NCBI RefSeq assembly: GCF_051020985.1
Contig: NW_027475161.1
Location: 558,001-622,000 of the forward strand
DNA from: Nomia melanderi
Taxonomy: Eukaryota; Arthropoda; Insecta; Hymenoptera; Halictidae
Direction: 5' to 3'
DNA: 64,000 bases
Of this stretch, positions 13,701 to 26,910 are shown piece after piece (the first letter of the stretch is position 1; the number at the start of each line of letters is the position of its first letter). A program made the position numbers and the translations under genes. The notes beneath the pieces are model-generated. The model made no database searches, had not been told where the DNA came from, and saw only the letters and a program-made list of their open reading frames with translations.

Positions 13701-14136
13701 ATGAATCTGTGCAGCGGGAACGACCTCGGACCACCAGGGGCAGAGAAAACCACAGTCTCATGGGGCCGGACACTCAGGGTCAGGGGAAAATCCAATATAT
13801 ATCTGGTGATATCTCGGCTGCTATTAGAGATAGGGCAATAAATCAAAGTGCATTGTCTGTAGGAGGCCCTGGCGCATGAATCTGTGCAGCGGGATCGACC
13901 TCGGACCACCAGGGGCCGAGAAAACCACAGTCTCATGGGGCCGGACACTCAGGGTCAGGGGAAAATCCAATATATATCTGGTGATATCTTAGGTGCTATT
14001 AGAGATAGCGCAATAAACCAAAGTGAATTATCTGCAGCAGGCCCTGGCGCATGAATCTGTGCAACGGGAACGACCTCGGACCACCAGGGGCCGAGAAAAC
14101 CACAGTCTCATGGTTCCGGACACTCAGGGTCAGGGA
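9412..14136 (+). repeat. 27-mer higher-order repeat, copy 1 (4,725 bp)
   Basis: Twenty-seven monomers repeat in the same order immediately downstream at a lag of exactly 4,725 bp. The left edge is set by a mismatch at 9,411/14,136 (t against a). The unit is itself a mosaic: it contains part of the 19-lag block, the aatataaatctgatga monomer at about 10,816-10,850, the gaaggccctgatgg monomer, and a long piece of the 16-mer HOR (12,246-13,700). Confidence 0.93.
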
Positions 14137-17100
14137 AAAATCCAATATATATCTGGTGATATCTCGGGTGCTATTACAGATAGCGCAATAAATCAAAGAG
14201 CGTTGTCTGTAGGAGGCCCTGGCGCATGAATCTGTGCATCGGGAACGACCTCGGACCACCAGGGGCCGAGTAAACCACAGTCTCATGGGGCCGGACACTC
14301 AGGGTCAGGGTAAAATCCAATATATATCTGTTGATATCTCTGGTGCTATTAGAGATAGCGCAATAAACCAAAGTGAATTATCTGCAGGAGGCCCTGGCGC
14401 ATGAATCTGTCTAACGGGAACGACCTCGGACCACCAGGGGCCGAGAAAACCACAGTCTCATGGCGCCGGACACTCAGGGTCAGGGGAAAATCCAATATAT
14501 ATCTGGTGATATCTCGGGTGCTATTAGAGATAGCACAATAAATCAAAGTGCATTGTCTGTAGGAGGCCCTGGCGCATGAATCTGTGCAGCGGGAACCACC
14601 TCGGACCACCAGGGACCGAGAAAATCACGGTCTCATGGGGCCGGACACTCAGGGTCAGGGGAAAATCCAATATATATCTGGTGATATCTCGGGTGCTATT
14701 AGAGATAGCGCAATAAACCAAAGTGAATTATCTGCAGGAGGACCTGTTGCATGAATCTGTGCAACGGGAACGACCTTGGACCACCAGGGGCCGAGTAAAC
14801 CACAGTCTCATGGGGCCGGACACTCAGGGTCAGTGAAAAATCCAATATATATCTGGTGATATCTCGGGTGCTATTACAGATAGCGCAATAAATCAAAGTG
14901 CATTGTCCGTAGGAGGCCCTGGCGCACGAATCTGTGCAGCGGGAACGACCTCGGACCACCAGGGGCCGAGAAAACCACCGTCTCATGGGGCCGGACACTC
15001 AGGGTCAGGGGAAAATCCAATATATATCTGGTGATATCTCGGGTGCTATTAGAGATAGCGCAATAAATCAAAGTGCATTGTCTGTAGGAGGCCCTGGCGC
15101 ATGAATCTGTGCAGCGGGAACCACCTCGGACCACCAGGGTCCGAGAAAATCACAGTCTCATGGGGCCGGACACTCAGGGTCAGGGGAAAATCCAATATAT
15201 ATCTGGTGATATCTCGGGTGCTATTAGAGATAGCGCAATAAATCAAAGTGCATTGTCTGTAGGAGGCCCTGGCGCATGAATCTGTGCAGCGGGAACCACC
15301 TCGGACCACCAGGGTCCGAGAAAATCACAGTCTCATGGGGCCGGACACTCAGGGTCAGGGGAAAATCCAATATATATCTGGTGATATCTGGGGTGCTATT
15401 AGAGATAGCGCAATAAACCAAAGTGAATTATCTGCAGGAGGCCCTGGCGCATGAAACTGTGCAACGGGAACGACCTCGGACCACCAGGCGCCGAGAAAAC
15501 CACAGTCACATGGGGCCGGACACTCAGGGTCAGGGAAAAATCCAATATAAATCTGATGATATCTCGGGTACTATTAGAGATAGCGCAGTAAACCAAAGTG
15601 AATTATCTGCAGGAGGCACTGGCGCATGAATCTCTGCAGCGGGAACGTCCTCGGACCTCCAGGGGCCGAGACAACCACCGTCTCATGGGGCCGGACACTC
15701 AGGGTCAGGGTAAAAAACAATATATATCTGGTGATATCTCTGGTGCTATTACAGATAGCGCAATAAATCAAAGTGCATTGTCTGTAGGAGGCCCTGGCGC
15801 ACGAATCTGTGCAGCGGGAACGACCTCGGACCACCAGGGGCCGAGAAAACCACCGTCTCATGGGGCCGGACACTCAGGGTCAGTGAAAAATCCAATATAT
15901 ATCTGGTGATATCTCGGGTGCTATTACAGATAGCGCAATAAATCAAAGTGCATTGTCTGTAGAAGGCCCTGATGGATGAATCTGTGCAGCGGGCACGACC
16001 TCAGACCACCAGGGGCCGAAAAAACCACAGTCTCATGGGGTCGGTCACTCAGGGTCAGGGGAAAATCCAATATATATCTGGTGATATCTCGGCTGCTATT
16101 AGAGATAGCGCAATAAACCAAAGTGAATTATCTGCAGGAGGCCCTGGCGGATGAATCTGTGCAGCAGGAACGTCCTCGGACCACCAGGGGCCGAGAAAAC
16201 CACCGTCCCGAGGGGCCGGACACTTAGGGTCAGTGAAAAATCCAATATATATCTGGTGATATCTCGGGTGCTATTACAGATAGCGCAATAAGTCAAAGTG
16301 CATTGTCTGTAGGAGGCCCTGGCGCCTGAATCTGTGCAGCGGGCACGACCTCAGACCACCAGGGGCCGAAAAAACCACAGTCTCATGGGGCCGGACACTC
16401 AGGGTCAGGGGAAAATCCAATATATATCTGGTGATATCTTGGGTTCTATTAGAGATAGCGCAATAAACCAAAGTGAATGATCTGCAGGAGGCCCTGGCGC
16501 ATGAATCTGTGCAGCGGGAACGACCTCGGACCACCAGGGGCCGAGACAACCACCGTCTCATGGGGCCGGACACTCAGGGTCAGGGTAAAATCCAATATAT
16601 ATCTGGTGATATCTCGGGTGCTATTACAGATAGCGCAATAAATCAAAGAGTATTGTCTGCAGGAGGCCCTGGCGCATGAATCTGTCTAACGGGAACGACC
16701 TCGGACCACCAGGGGCCGAGAAAACCACAGTCTCATGGCGCCGGACACTCAGGGTCAGGGGAAAATCCAATATATATCTGGTGATATCTCGGGTGCTATT
16801 AGAGATAGCACAATAAATCAAAGTGCATTGTCTGTAGGAGGCCCTGGCGCATGAATCTGTGCAGCGGGAACCACCTCGGACCACCAGGGACCGAGAAAAT
16901 CACAGTCTCATGGGGCCGGACACTCAGGGTCAGGGGAAAATCCAATATATATCTGGTGATATCTCGGGTGCTATTAGAGATAGCGCAATAAACCAAAGTG
17001 AATTATCTGCAGGAGGCCCTGGCGCATGAAACAGTGCAACGGGAACGACCTCGGACCACCAGGCGCCGAGAAAACCACAGTCTCATGGGGCCGGACACTC

Positions 17101-18657
17101 AGGGTCAGGGAAAAATCCAATATATATCTGGTGATATCTCGGGTGCTATTACATATAGCGCAATAAATCAAAGTGCATTGTCTGCAGGAGGCCCTGGCGC
17201 ATGAATCTGTGCTGCGGGAACGACCTCGGACCTCCAGGGGCCGAGGAAGCTACCGTCTCATGGGGCCGGACACTCAGAGTCAGGGGAAAATCCAATATAT
17301 ATCTGGTGATATCTCGGGTGCTATTAGAGATAGCGCAATAAACCAAAGTGAATTATCTGCAGGAGGCCCTGGCGCATGAAACAGTGCAGCGGGAACGACC
17401 TCAGACCACCAGGGGCCTAGAAAACCACAGTCTCATGGGGCCGGACACTCAGGGTCAGGGAAAAATCCAATATATATCTGGTGATATCTTGGGTGCTATT
17501 AGAGATAGCGCAATAAACTTAAGTGAATTATCTGCAGGAGGCCCTGGCGCATGAATCTGTGCAGCGGGAACGACCTCGGACCACCAGGGGCCGAGACAAC
17601 CACCGTCTCATGGGGCCGGACACTGATGGTCAGGGTAAAATCCAATATATATCTGGTGATATCTCGGGTGCTATTACATATAGCGCAATAAATCAAAGTG
17701 CATTGTCTGTAGGAGGCCCTGGCTCATGAATCTGTGCAGCGGGAACGACCTCAGACCACCAGGGGCCTAGAAAACCACAGTCTCATGGGGCCGGACACTC
17801 AGGGTCAGGGGAAAATCCAATACATATCTGGTGATATCTCGGGTGCTATTAGAGATAGCCCAATAAACCAAAGTGAATTATCTGCAGGAGGCCCTGGCGG
17901 ATGAATCTGTGCAGCAGGAACGTCCTCGGACCACCAGGGGCCGAGAAAACCACCGTCCCGAGGGGCCGGACACTTAGGGTCAGTGAAAAATCCAATATAT
18001 ATCTGGTGATATCTCGGCTGCTATTACCGATAGCGCAATAAATCAAAGTGAATTATCTGCAGCAGGCCCTGGCGCATGAATCTGTGCAACGGGAACGACC
18101 TCGGACCACCAGGGGCCGAGAAAACCACAGTCTCATGGTTCCGGACACTCAGGGTCAGGGAAAAATCCAATATATATCTGGTGATATCTTAGGTGCTATT
18201 AGAGATAGCGCAATAAACCAAAGTGAATTATCTGCAGCAGGCCCTGGCGCATGAATCTGTGCAACGGGAACGACCTCGGACCACCAGGGGCCGAGAAAAC
18301 CACAGTCTCATGGGGCCGGACACTCAGGGTCAGGGTAAAATCCAATATATATCTGGTGATATCTCGGGTGCTATTACAGATAGCGAAATAAATCAAAGTG
18401 CATTGTCTGTAGGAGGCCCTGGCGCATGAATCTGTGCAGCGGGAACGACCTCGGACCACCAGGGGCAGAGAAAACCACAGTCTCATGGGGCCGGACACTC
18501 AGGGTCAGGGGAAAATCCAATATATATCTGGTGATATCTCGGCTGCTATTAGAGATAGGGCAATAAATCAAAGTGCATTGTCTGTAGGAGGCCCTGGCGC
18601 ATGAATCTGTGCAGCGGGATCGACCTCGGACCACCAGGGGCCGAGAAAACCACAGTC
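14137..18657 (+). repeat. 27-mer higher-order repeat, copy 2 (incomplete, 4,521 bp)
   Basis: This copies 9,412-13,932 at a lag of 4,725 bp. One substitution was noticed by eye (11,881 t against 16,606 g), so the copies are nearly identical. The match ends at 18,658, where gtcccatgg replaces gtctcatgg. From there the sequence follows the window's own 2,033-2,120, showing that the next HOR block is spliced in within one monomer. Confidence 0.93.
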
Positions 18658-19706
18658 CCATGGGGCCGGACACTCAGTGTCAGGGGAAAATCCAATATAT
18701 ATCTGGTGATATCTCGGGTGCTATTAGAGATAGCGCAATAAACCAAAGTGAATTATCTGCAGGAGGCCCTGGCGCATGAATGTGTGCAGCGGGAACGACC
18801 TCGGACCACCAGGGGCCGAGAAAACCGCAGTCTCATGGGGCCAGACACTCAGGGTCAGGGAAAAATCCAATATATATCTGGTGATATCTCGGGTGCTATT
18901 AGAGATAGCGCAATAAACCAAAGTGCATTATCTGCAGGAGGCACTGGCGCATGAATCTGTGCAGCGGGAACGACCTCGGTCCACCAGGGGCCGAGGAAAC
19001 CACCGTCTCATGGGGCTGGACACTCAGGGTGAGGGAAATATCCAATATATATCTGGTGATATCTCGGGTGCTATTACAGATAGCGCTATAAATCAAAGTG
19101 CATTGTCTGCAGGAGGCCCTGATGCATGAATCTGTGCAGCGGGAACGACCTCGGACCACCAGGGGCCGAGAAAACCACAGTCTCATGGGGCCGGACACTC
19201 AGGGTCAGGGGAAAATCGAATATATATCTGGTGATATCTCGGGTGCTATTAGAGATAGCGCAATAAACCGAAGTGAATTATCTGCAGGAGGACCTGGCGC
19301 ATGAATCTGTGCAACGGGAACGACCTTGGACCACCAGGGGCCGAGTAAACCACAGTCTCATGGGGCCGGACACTCAGGGTCAGGGTAAAATCCAATATAT
19401 ATCTGTTGATATCTCTGGTGCTATTACAGATAGCGCAATAAATCAAGGTGCATTGTCCGTAGGAGGCCCTGGCGCACGAATCTGTGCAGCGGGAACGACC
19501 TCGGACCACCAGGGGCCGAGAAAACCACCGTCTCATCGGGCCGGACACTCAGGGTCAGTGAAAAATCCAATATATATCTGGTGATATCTCGGGTGCTATT
19601 ACAGATAGCGCAATAAATCAAAGTGCATTGTCCGTAGGAGGCCCTGGCGCACGAATCTGTGCAGCGGGAACGACCTCGGACCACCAGGGGCCGAGAAAAC
19701 CACCGT
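18658..19706 (+). repeat. Copy of 2,033-2,906 with one extra monomer
   Basis: Bases 18,658-18,745 match 2,033-2,120 at offset 16,625, and 18,921-19,706 match 2,121-2,906 at offset 16,800. The difference of exactly 175 bp is the monomer at 18,746-18,920, which carries gaatgtgtgcagc and aaaaccgcagtc and is absent from the earlier copy. A whole monomer was gained or lost with no scar, as expected of unequal exchange in register. Confidence 0.85.
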
Positions 19707-21480
19707 CTCATGGGGCCGGACACTCAGGGTCAGGGGAAAATCCAATATATATCTGGTGATATCTCGGGTGCTATTAGAGATAGCGCAATAAACCAAAGTG
19801 AGTTATCTGCAGGAGGCCCTGGCGCATGAATCTGGGCAGCGGGAACGACCTCGGACCACCAGGGGCCGAGAGAACCACAGTCAAATGGGGCCGGACACTC
19901 AGGGTCAGGGAAAATTCAATATATATCTGGTGATATCTCGGGTGCTATTAGATACAGCGCAATAAACCAAAGTGAATTATCTGCAGGAGGCCCTGGCGCA
20001 TGAATCTGTGCAGCGGGAACGACCTCGGACCACCATCGGCAGAGAAAACCACAGTCTCATGGGGTCCGACACTCAGGGTCAGGGAAAAATCCAATATAAA
20101 TCTGGTGATATCTCGGGTACTATTAGAGATAGCGCAGTAAACCAAAGTGAATTATCTGCAGGAGGCACTGGCGCATGAATCTCTGCAGCGGGAACGTCCT
20201 CGGACCTCCAGGGGCCGAGACAACCACCGTCTCATGGGGCCGGACACTCAGGGTCAGGGTAAAAAACAATATATATCTGGTGATATCTCTGGTGCTGTTA
20301 CAGATAGCGCAATAAATCAAAGTGCATTGTCTGTAGGAGGCCCTGGCGCACGAATCTGTGCAGCGGGAACGACCTCGGACCACCAGGGGCCGAGAAAACC
20401 ACCGTCTCATGGGGCCGGACACTCAGGGTCAGTGAAAAATGCAATATATATCTGGTGATATCTCGGGTGCTATTACAGATAGCGCAATAAATCAAAGTGC
20501 ATTGTCTGTAGAAGGCCCTGATGGATGAATCTGTGCAGCGGGAACGACCTCAGACCACCAGGGGCCGAAAAAACCACAGTCTCATGCGGTCGGTCACTCA
20601 GGGTCAGGGGAAAATCCAATATATATCTGGTGATATCTCGGCTGCTATTAGAGATAGCGCAATAAACCAAAGTGAATTATCTGCAGGAGGCCCTGGCGGA
20701 TGAATCTGTGCAGCAGGAACGTCCTCGGACCACCAGGGGCCGAGAAAACCACAGTCTCATGGGGCCGGACACTCAGGGTTAGGGGAAAATCCAATATATA
20801 TCTGGTGATATCTCGGGTGCTATTACAGATAGGGCAATAAATCAAAGTGCATTGTATGTAGGAGGCACTGGCGCATGAATCTGTGCAGCGGGAACGACCT
20901 CGGACCACCAGGGGCCGAGAAAACCACAGTCTCATGGGGCCGGACACTCAGGGTCAGGGGAAAATCCAATATATATCTGGTGATATCTCGGGTGCAATTA
21001 GAGATAGCGCAATAAACCAAAGTGAATTATCTGCAGGAGGCCCTGGCGCATGAATGTGTGCAGCGGGAACGACCTCGGGCCACCAGGGGCCGAGAAAACC
21101 GCAGTCTCATGGGGCCGGACACTCGGGGTCAGGGAAAAATCCAATATATATCTGGTGATATCTCGGGTGCTATTAGAGATAGCGCAATAAACCAAAGTGC
21201 ATTATCTGCAGGAGGCCCTGGCGCATGAATCTGTGCAGCGGGAACGACCTCGGTCCACCAGGGGCCGAGAAAACCACCGTCTCATGGGGCTGGACACTCA
21301 GGGTGAGGGAAATATCCAATATATATCTGGTGATATCTCGGGTGCTATTACAGATAGCGCAATAAATCAAAGTGCATTGTCTGTAGGAGGCCGTGGCGCA
21401 TGAATCTGGGCAGCGGGAACGACCTCGGACCACCAGGGGCCGAGAAGACCACCGTCTCATGGGGCCGGACACTCAGGGTC
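19707..21480 (+). repeat. Transition zone with a third 660 bp copy of 10,816-11,477
   Basis: Bases about 20,091-20,751 match 10,816-11,477 and 15,541-16,202, sharing aatataaatct, taaaaaacaatat, cagtaaacc and gaaggccctgatgg. Around 19,911 the first net length change of the window appears, a 1 bp deletion in the cagggaaaaatcc run. The monomers at 19.8-19.95 kb (tctgggcagc, gtcaaatgg, tagatacagcgc) have a close relative at 22.58-22.74 kb that shares the same 1 bp deletion. Confidence 0.75.
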
Positions 21481-21691
21481 AGTGAAAAATCCAATATATA
21501 TCTGGTGATATCTCGGGTGCTATTAGAGATAGCGCAATAAACGAAAGTGAATTATCTGCAGGAGGCCCTGGCGCATGAAACAGTGCAACGGGAACGACCT
21601 CGGACCACCAGGCGCCGAGAAAACCACAGTCTCATGGGGCCGGACACTCAGGGTCAGGGAAAAATCCGATATATATCTGGCGATATCTTGG

Positions 21692-21841
21692 GTGCTATTA
21701 GAGATAGCGCAATAAACCAAAGTGAATTATCTGCAGGAGGCCCTGGCGCATGAATCTGTGCAGCGGGAACGACCTCGGACCACCAGGGGCCGGACACTTA
21801 GGGTCAGTGAAAAATCCAATATATATCTGGTGATATCTCGG
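21692..21841 (+). repeat. Shortened 150 bp monomer (25 bp internal deletion)
   Basis: The landmark gtgctatta occurs at 21,692 and next at 21,842, a spacing of 150 instead of 175. The missing 25 bp are those between the two ggggcc copies of a normal monomer (bases 87-92 and 112-117). One ggggcc remains at 21,786-21,791, followed directly by ggacacttag. This is a clean deletion between 6 bp direct repeats, consistent with slippage or microhomology-mediated joining. Confidence 0.95.
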
Positions 21842-24435
21842 GTGCTATTACAGATAGCGCAATAAGTCAAAGTGCATTGTCTGTAGGAGGCCCTGGCGCC
21901 TGAATCTGTGCAGTGGGAACGACCTCGGACAACCAGGGGACGAGAAAACCACAGTCTCATGGGGCCGGACACTCAGGGTCAGGGGAAAATCCAATATATA
22001 TCTGGTGATATCTCTGGTGCTATTACAGATAGCGCAATAAATCAAAGTGCATTGTCCGTAGGACGCCCTGGCGCACGAATCTGTGCAGCGGGAACGACCT
22101 CGGACCACCAGGGGCCGAGAAAACCACCGTCTCATGGGGCCGGACACTCAGGCTCAGGGGAAAATCCAATATATATCTGGTGATATCTCGGGTGCTATTA
22201 GAGATAGCGCAATAAACCAAAGTGAATTATCTGCAGGAGGCCCTGGCGCATGAAACAGTGCAACGGGAACGACCTCGGACCACCAGGGGCCGAGAAAACC
22301 ACAGTCTCATGGGGCCGGACACTCAGGGTCAGGGGAAAATCCAATATATATCTGGTGATATCTCGGGTGCTATTAGAGATAGCGCAATAAATCAAAGTGC
22401 ATTGTCTGTAGGAGGCCCTGGCGCATGAATCTGTGCAGCGGGAACCACCTCGGACAACCAGGGTCCGAGAAAATCACAGTCTCATGGGGCCGGACACTCA
22501 GGGTCAGGGGAAAATCCAATATATATCTGGTGATATTTTCGGGTGCTATTAGATACAGCGCAATAATCCAAAGTGAATTATCTGCAGGAGGCCCTAGATC
22601 ATGAATCTGGGCAGCGGGAACGACCTCGGACCACCAGGGGCCGAGAAAACCACAGTCAAATGGGGCCGGACACTCAGGGTCAGGGAAAATCCAATATATA
22701 TCTGGTGATATCTCGGGTGCTATTAGATACAGCGCAATAAACCAAAGTGAATTATCTGCAGGAGGCCCTGGCGCATGCATCTGTGCAGCGGGAACGACCT
22801 AGGACCACCAGGGGCCGAGAAAACCACCGTCTCATGGGGCCGGACACTCAGGGTCAGGGGAAAATCCAATATATATCTGGTGATATCTCGGCTGCAATTA
22901 CCGATAGCGCAATAAACCAAAGTGAATTATCTGCAGCAGGCCCTGGCGCATGAATCTGTGCAACGGGAACGACCTCGGACCACCAGGGGCCGAGAAAACG
23001 ACAGTCTCATGGGGCCGGACACTCAGGGTCAGGGAAAAATCCAATATATATCTGGTGATATCTCGGCTGCTATTAGAGATAGCGCAATAAACCAAAGTGA
23101 ATTATCTGCAGGAGGCCCTGGCGCATGAATCTGTGCAACGGGAACGACCTCGGACCACCAGGGGCAGAGAAAACCACAGTCTCATGGGGCCGGACACTCA
23201 GGGTCAGGGGAAAATCCAATATATATCTGGTGATATCTCGGGTGCTATTACAGATAGCGCAATAAATCAAAGTGCATTGTCCGTAGGAGGCCCTGGCGCA
23301 CGAGTCTGTGCAGCGGGAACGACCTCGGACCACCAGGGGCCGAGAAAACCACCGTCTCATGGGGCCGGACACTCAGGGTCAGTGAAAAATCCAATATATA
23401 TCTGGTGATATCTCGGGTGCTATTACAGATAGCGCAATAAATCAAAGTGCATTGTCTTTAGGAGGCCCTGGCGCATGACTCTGTACAGCGGGAACGACCT
23501 CGGACCACCAGGGGCCGCGAAAACCACCGTCTCATGGGGCCGGACACTCAGGCTCAGGGGAAAATCCAATATATATCTGGTGATATCTCGGGTGCTATTA
23601 GAGATAGCGCAATAAACCAAAGTGAATTATCTGCAGGAGGCCCTGGCGCATGAAACAGTGCAACGGGAACGACCTCGGACCACCAGGGGCCGAGAAAACC
23701 ACAGTCTCATGGGGCCGGACACTCAGGGTCAGGGTAAAATCCAATATATATCTGGTGATATCTCGGGTGCTATTACAGATAGCGAAATAAATCAAAGTGC
23801 ATTGTCTGTAGGAGGCCCTGGCGCATGAATCTGTGCAGCGGGAACGACCTCGGACCACCATCGGCAGACAAAACCACAGTCTCATGGGGTCGGACACTCA
23901 GGGTCAGGGAAAAATCCAATATATATCTGGTGATATCTCGGGTACTATTAGAGATAGCGCAGTAAACCAAAGTGAATTATCTGCAGGATGCACTGGCGCA
24001 TGAATCTGTGCTGCGGGAACGTCCTCGGACCTCCAGGGGCCGAGACAAGCACCGTCTCATGGGGCCGGACACTCAGGGTCAGGGGAAAATCCAATATATA
24101 TCTGGTGATATCTCTGGTGCTATTACAGATAGCGCAATAAATCAAAGTGCATTGTCTGTAGGAGGCCCTGGCGCACGAGTCTGTGCAGCGGGAACGACCT
24201 CGGACCACCAGGGGCCGAGAAAACCACCGTCTCATGGGGCCGGACACTCAGGGTCAGGGGAAAAACCAATATATATCTGATGATATCTCGGGTGCTATTA
24301 CAGATAGCGCAATAAACCAGAGGGAATTATCTGCAGGAGGCCCCGGTGCATGAATCTGTGCAGCGGGAACCACCTCGGACCACCAGGAGCCGAGAAAACC
24401 ACCGACACATGGGGCCGGACTGTCAGTGTCAGGGA

Positions 24436-24857
24436 AAAATCCAATATATATCTGGTGTTATCTCGGGTGCTATTACAGATAGCGCAATAAACCAAAGTGA
24501 ATTATCTGCAGGAGGCCCTGGCGCATGAATCTGTGCTGTGGGAACGGCCTCGGAAAACCAGGGGCCGAGAAAACCACCGACACATGGGGCCGGACTGACA
24601 GGGTCAGTGAAAAATCCAATATATATCTGGTGATATCTCGGGTGCTATTGGAGATAGCGCACTAAACCAAAGCGAATTATCTGTAGGAGGCCCTGACGCA
24701 TGAATCTGTGCAGCGGGAACGACCTCGGACCACCAGGGGCCGTGAAAACCACCGTCTCATGGGGCCGGACACTCAGGGTCAGGGGAAAATCCAATATATA
24801 TCTGATGATATCTCGGGTGCTATTACAGATAGTGCAATAAACCAAAGTGAATTATCT
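24436..24857 (+). repeat. 6-monomer-lag (1,050 bp) duplication, copy 1
   Basis: This recurs at 25,486-25,907. Shared rare variants include gtgctgtgggaacggcc, cggaaaacc, ccgacacatgg, gcactaaacc and ccctgacgcatg. Substitutions include 24,598/25,648 (a/t). It is the longest near-identical pair in the diverged zone and shows that local duplication has gone on there at a smaller scale than in the flanks. Confidence 0.85.
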
Positions 24858-25485
24858 GCAGGAGGCCCTGGCGCATGCATCTGTGCAGCGGGAACGACCT
24901 CGGACCACCAGGGGCCGAGAAAACCACCGTCTCATGGGGCTGGACACTCAGGGTGAGGGAAATATCCAATATATATCTGGTGATATCTCGGGTGCTATTA
25001 CAGATAGCGCAATAAATCAAAGTGCATTGTCTGTAGGAGGCCCTGGCGCATGAATCTGTGCAGCGGGAACCACCTCGGACCACCAGGGTCCGAGAAAATC
25101 ACAGTCTCATGGGGCCGGACACTCAGGGTCAGGATAAAATCCAATATATATCTGGTGATATCTCGGGTCCTATTACAGATAGCGCAATAAATCAAAGTGC
25201 ATTGTCTGTAGGAGGCCCTGGCGCATGAATCTGTGCAACGGGAACGACCTCGGACCACCAGGGGCGGAGTAAACCACAGTCTCATGGGGCCGGACACTCA
25301 AGGTCAGGGGAAAATCCAATATATATCTGGTGATATCTCGGGTACTATTAGAGATAGCGCAGTAAACCAAAGTGAATTATCTATAGGAGGCCCTGGCGCA
25401 TGAACCTGTGCAGCAGGAACGACCTCGGAGCACCAGGGGCCGAGAAAACCACCGACACATGGGGCCGGACTGTCAGTGGCAGGGA

Positions 25486-25907
25486 AAAATCCAATATATA
25501 TCTGGTGTAATCTCGGGTGCTATTACAGATAGCGCAATAAACCAAAGTGAATTATCTGCAGGAGGCCCTGGCGCATGAATCTGTGCTGTGGGAACGGCCT
25601 CGGAAAACCAGGGGCCGAGAAAACCACCGACACATGGGGCCGGACTGTCAGGGTCAGTGAAAAATCCAATATATATCTGGTGATATCTCGGGTGCTATTG
25701 GAGATAGCGCACTAAACCAAAGCGAATTATCTGTAGGAGGCCCTGACGCATGAATCTGTGCAGCGGGAACGACCTCGGACCACCAGGGGCCGTGAAAACC
25801 ACCGTCTCATGGGGCCGGACACTCAGGGTCAGGGGAAAATCCAATATATATCTGATGATATCTCGGGTGCTATTACAGATAGTGCAATAAACCAAAGTGA
25901 ATTATCT
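25486..25907 (+). repeat. 6-monomer-lag (1,050 bp) duplication, copy 2
   Basis: This is a copy of 24,436-24,857. The match stops at ctataggagg (25,905-25,914), a variant shared with 25,380. The cggagcaccagg variant appears on both sides of this copy (about 25,427 and 25,952), so a 3-monomer sub-duplication at its edges is also likely. Confidence 0.8.
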
Positions 25908-26676
25908 ATAGGAGGCCCTGGCGCATGAATCTGTGCAGCGGGAACGACCTCGGAGCACCAGGGGCCGAGAAAACCACCGACACATGGGGCCGGACTGTCA
26001 GTGTCAGGGAAAAATCCAATATATATCTGGTGTTATCTCGGGTGCTATTACAGATAGCGCAATAAACCAAAGTGAATTATCTGCAGGAGGCCCTGGCGCA
26101 TGAATCTGGGCAGCGGGAACGACCTCGGACCACCAGGGGCCGAGAAAACCACAGTCTCATGGGGCCGGACACTCAGGGTCAGGGGAAAATCCAATATATA
26201 TCTGGTGTTATCTCGGGTGCTATTACAGATAGCGCAATAAATCAAAGTGCATTGTCTGTAGGAGGCCCTGGCGCATGAATCTGTGCAGCGGGAACCACCT
26301 CGGACCACCAGGGTCCGAGAAAATCACAGTCTCATGGGGCCGGACACTCAGGGTCAGTGGAAAATCCAATATATATCTGGTGATATCTCGGGTGCTATTA
26401 GAGATAGCGCAATAAACCAAAGTGAATTGTCTGCAGGAGGCCCTGGCGCATGAATCTGTGCAACGGGAACGACCTCGGACAACCAGGGGCCGAGTAAACC
26501 ACAGTCTCATGGGGCCGGACACTCAAGGTCAGGGGAAAATCAAATATATATCTGGTGATATCTCGGGTGCTATTAGAGATACAGCCATAAACCAAAGTGA
26601 ATTATCTGCAGGAGGCCCTGTCGCATATATCTGTGCAGCGGGAACGATCTCGGACCAACAGGGGCCGAGAAAACCA

Positions 26677-26910
26677 CCGACACATGGGGTCGCACTCCCA
26701 AGGTCATGTAAAAACCCAGGATGTATCTGATGATATCTCGGGTGCTATTAGAGTTAGCGCAATAAATCAATGTGCATTGTCTGTAGGAGGCACTGGCGAA
26801 TGAATCTGTGCAGCAGGAACGACCTCGGACCACCAGGGGCCGAGAAAATTACAGATATTCGGAATCCGTCCCCCATGGTCATGTAAAAATCCAGCATATA
26901 TCTGGTGATA
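26677..26910 (+). repeat. Most diverged monomer segments (cacatg / catgtaaaaa subfamily)
   Basis: In these adjacent units the block between gaaaa and tatctg is heavily changed. At about 26,677 it reads ccgacacatgg, then gcactcccaagg, catgtaaaaaccc and gatgtatctg. At about 26,849 it reads attacagatattcgg, then cgtcccccatggtc, catgtaaaaatcc and agcatatatc. The remaining monomer segments are ordinary. The catgtaaaaa form recurs at about 30,555, 35,627, 36,500, 37,726, 41,224, 44,373 and 45,246, so it is an old subfamily and not random decay. Confidence 0.8.

Noticed and set aside
26849..26910. Possible foreign insertion at the highly diverged attacagatattcgg segment
   Set aside because: Length and flanks keep the 175 bp register, and the tail (catgtaaaaatcc) matches other diverged monomers, so it is a diverged monomer segment and not an inserted element.
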